Positions 62,422 to 64,000 of a stretch of 64,000 nt of DNA are shown in pieces; the first letter of the stretch is position 1; each line of letters starts with the position of its first letter. The translations under genes and the position numbers were made by a program. The notes under the pieces were generated by a model. The model had not been told where the DNA came from. It saw only the letters and a program-made list of their open reading frames with translations, and did no database searches. Origin of the DNA: Verrucosispora sp. WMMD573 (GTDB lineage Bacteria > Actinomycetota > Actinomycetes > Mycobacteriales > Micromonosporaceae); contig NZ_CP114901.1 in NCBI RefSeq assembly GCF_027497175.1, forward strand, positions 4,712,001-4,776,000. Direction: 5' to 3'.

Positions 62422-63269
62422 CCCTCGGCTCGGTCGTCGTGGTGCAGGAAACGCCGCTGCGCCAGCGCGAAGACCACAAGTGCGGGCACCGTGGCGATCA
62501 CCGCCCCGGCCAGGAACACGGGGAAGTTCGTCGGGTCCAGCAGGGACAGCGACCGCAGCGCCAGCGGCAGCGTGAACAGGTCGCGGTCGTAGATGTAGAT
62601 CAGCGGGTCGAGGAAATTCGACCAGGTCAGCACGAAGGTCAGGGCGGTCAGCCCGGCGGTCACCGGGCGTACCAGCGGCAACGCGACCCGCCACCAGGTG
62701 CGCAGCGGCGACAGGTCCTCCACCAGGCAGGCGTCGTACAGGTCGGCCGGCAGCGCTCGGAAGGCCAGGTAGTAGACCAGGACGTAGAGCGGCGAGGTGC
62801 CCAGCAGCGCCGGGGCGATCAACGGTACGAGGGTGTCGGTCAGCCCGAACAGGCGAAAGATCGCGAAACGGGGCACCAGCAGGGCGGTCGCCGGCACCAT
62901 CAGCGCGACGAGTGAGGCGGCCACCACTACCACGGTGGTGCGCGGGGCGATTCTGGCCAGCGCGAAGCCGGCCAGTGCGGCCACGAGCACGCTCAACGGC
63001 ACCGCCACCACGGCGACGAGCAGCGAGTTGAGCGAGGCACGCAGCAGACCCCCGAGGTCGAGGGCCCGCTGGTAGCCGGTGGTGGAGAGCGGGTCGGGCA
63101 CCAGCTGCGGAGTCGGCGACGGTGGCAGGCCGGGCTCGGTGAGGGAGCCGGAGACCAGCAGCAGCAGGGGCGGAACGAAGACCAACAGGACGAAGGCCGC
63201 GCCGAGCGTACGCCACAGCCGGGCGGCCCGTTCGGGCAGCGGTGAGGGGCCGCGACGGCGACCCCTCAC
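62418..63269 (-). CDS. Sugar ABC transporter permease (MalG type)
   Basis: 283 aa, six helices, EAA loop ALPADLYDACLVEDLSPLRT, with LLLVSGSLTEPGLPP-type N-terminus. GTG 63269 (VRGRRRGPSPLPER) is preferred to TTG 63272. First gene of the operon; no clear ribosome site was found. The operon promoter should lie in or before the short gap at 63270-63295. Confidence 0.9.
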   Translation of the reverse strand: MRGRRRGPSPLPERAARLWRTLGAAFVLLVFVPPLLLLVSGSLTEPGLPPSPTPQLVPDPLSTTGYQRALDLGGLLRASLNSLLVAVVAVPLSVLVAALAGFALARIAPRTTVVVVAASLVALMVPATALLVPRFAIFRLFGLTDTLVPLIAPALLGTSPLYVLVYYLAFRALPADLYDACLVEDLSPLRTWWRVALPLVRPVTAGLTALTFVLTWSNFLDPLIYIYDRDLFTLPLALRSLSLLDPTNFPVFLAGAVIATVPALVVFALAQRRFLHHDDRAEG

Positions 63270-63295
63270 CAACGTTGTGCCGATGATCGTGTTCC

Positions 63296-64000
63296 CTACT
63301 TCAACGTCATTTTCCAGGCGCCGAGACCGTGCGAGGCAGCGTAGAGGATCCGCTCGCCGGGCACGATGGTCAGGCCGGCCACCTCGACGTTCGGCATGCC
63401 CCGAGCCGCCTTGGTCCAGGACTTCTTGCCCTTCGGCAGCAGCAGCACCCCGAAGTCCGTGGAGGCGTACAGGTCGCCGGTGACGTCGTCACGGACCAGG
63501 TCGGTGATCGGCTGGTCCCCGAAGTCGTACGACCTGTCGCTCCAGGTCGCCCCGTCGGCCGTGGCCGTCACCTCGAAGGCGTGGCCGGGAGTGGTCGGCG
63601 TGTTCGAGCCGTACCCGCTGTAGGAGATCCACGCCCGGGCCGGGTTCGCCGGGTCGATGTGGATGCTGGTGACGAAGCGGTTCGGGGTGGTGGCGCTGTC
63701 CACCCGGGTCCAGGTCACCGCGGCGGCCGGCTCGGCGTCGACGTTGCGGCTGACGAAGACCCGGCCGGTGCTGGTGGCCGCCCAGGCGGTGGAGCTGTCG
63801 GAGTCGACCCGCTGGATCACCGACACCGCGCCGCCGGCCCGGTCGCCCCAGCCGGTACCGGTCAGGTTGGTGGTGCCCAGCGGCTCCCAGTCACCGCAGT
63901 CCTCCTCGTAGGTGCCGGTCCAGGAGTTGCAGATCCGGTCGGCCTCGGCCAGGCTGCGGTCGCCCAGGCCGAAGGTCTTGGTGCGGTACGCCGTCAGGCC
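63296..64000 (-). CDS. C-terminal part of a BNR/sialidase-like beta-propeller protein (partial)
   Basis: The frame is open to the window edge, so the N-terminus is missing. Repeats of about 40-60 residues with aspartate-box-like turns are seen (AWAATSTGRVFVSRNVD; FVTSIHIDPANPARAWISYS; DDVTGDLYASTDFGVLLLPK; ILYAASHGLGAWKMTLK, the C-terminus). The fold resembles sialidase/VPS10-type propellers in secreted glycoside hydrolases. It ends 27 bp before the MalG-type permease on the same strand, so it may be the first gene of that operon's transcript, fitting a secreted sugar-releasing enzyme. Confidence 0.75.
   Translation of the reverse strand, partial: GLTAYRTKTFGLGDRSLAEADRICNSWTGTYEEDCGDWEPLGTTNLTGTGWGDRAGGAVSVIQRVDSDSSTAWAATSTGRVFVSRNVDAEPAAAVTWTRVDSATTPNRFVTSIHIDPANPARAWISYSGYGSNTPTTPGHAFEVTATADGATWSDRSYDFGDQPITDLVRDDVTGDLYASTDFGVLLLPKGKKSWTKAARGMPNVEVAGLTIVPGERILYAASHGLGAWKMTLK

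Noticed and set aside
1..64000. CRISPR array, insertion sequence or prophage
   Set aside because: No spaced direct repeats, transposase, terminal inverted repeats of IS type, or phage structural genes were seen; the lone tyrosine recombinase has no element context.

Overview
The window is a high-GC actinobacterial chromosome segment, most likely from Micromonosporaceae (Micromonospora or a close relative). This rests on the GC-rich third codon positions, the DUF5999 protein, the mycothiol-dependent formaldehyde pathway, the many leaderless genes and gene order shared with other Actinobacteria. It is inferred from sequence only. About 70 genes are packed densely. No rRNA, CRISPR array or insertion sequence is visible. 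The only clear tRNA is selenocysteine tRNA.

Left part (1-11 kb): a partial NmrA-type reductase diverges from a TetR regulator, with clear palindromic operators between them. Next come an isochorismatase-like hydrolase and a tyrosine recombinase that diverge from an AT-rich palindrome. folD follows, preceded by a ZTP riboswitch. Then come an exo/endonuclease-fold hydrolase, a TSUP exporter, peptide deformylase, pabB with a tiny coupled ORF, a DUF5999 protein, and gcvP with a glycine riboswitch.

Conserved core (11-23 kb): a minus-strand run holds Sir2, a DivIVA-like protein, a flavohemoglobin and a truncated hemoglobin. After it comes the block MerR, bifunctional nuclease, MerR (FtsR-like), GarA, GcvH, DUF881, small basic protein, DUF881, PgsA-like, which matches the order of Mycobacterium tuberculosis Rv1830-Rv1822. 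A SpoIIE phosphatase/MarR pair and a frameshifted methyltransferase follow.

Selenium locus (26-35 kb): fdhA with an in-frame UGA and a bSECIS hairpin, fdhB, an NrfD-type membrane subunit, selC (tRNA-Sec), selA and selB all lie on the minus strand. Formate dehydrogenase is thus encoded with nearly all of its selenocysteine machinery; selD is not in the window.

Right part (35-64 kb): a 31-bp perfect inverted repeat, a two-gene AbiEii-like nucleotidyltransferase module, an SDR, a geranylgeranyl-reductase-like flavoprotein, an MFS exporter, PhoD, a secreted wall-hydrolase-like protein, DUF3626, the mycothiol-dependent formaldehyde dehydrogenase with its MBL partner, a deleted ltrA, a Baeyer-Villiger-type monooxygenase and an APH-like kinase. 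The most unusual locus is a four-gene operon at 50.0-56.1 kb. It encodes an ABC-ATPase-like protein that has lost all catalytic motifs, a lipoprotein binding protein, a two-in-one fused permease, and a membrane-anchored STAND-TPR protein with a degenerate P-loop. Every junction overlaps by 4 nt. After an MBL protein and a MarR regulator diverging from an F420-oxidoreductase/hemerythrin fusion, a canonical four-gene sugar ABC importer operon and a partial beta-propeller-like gene close the window.

At least ten genes have a TANNNT -10 hexamer 6-7 nt before the start codon and no Shine-Dalgarno, indicating leaderless mRNAs. These hexamers helped choose start codons.
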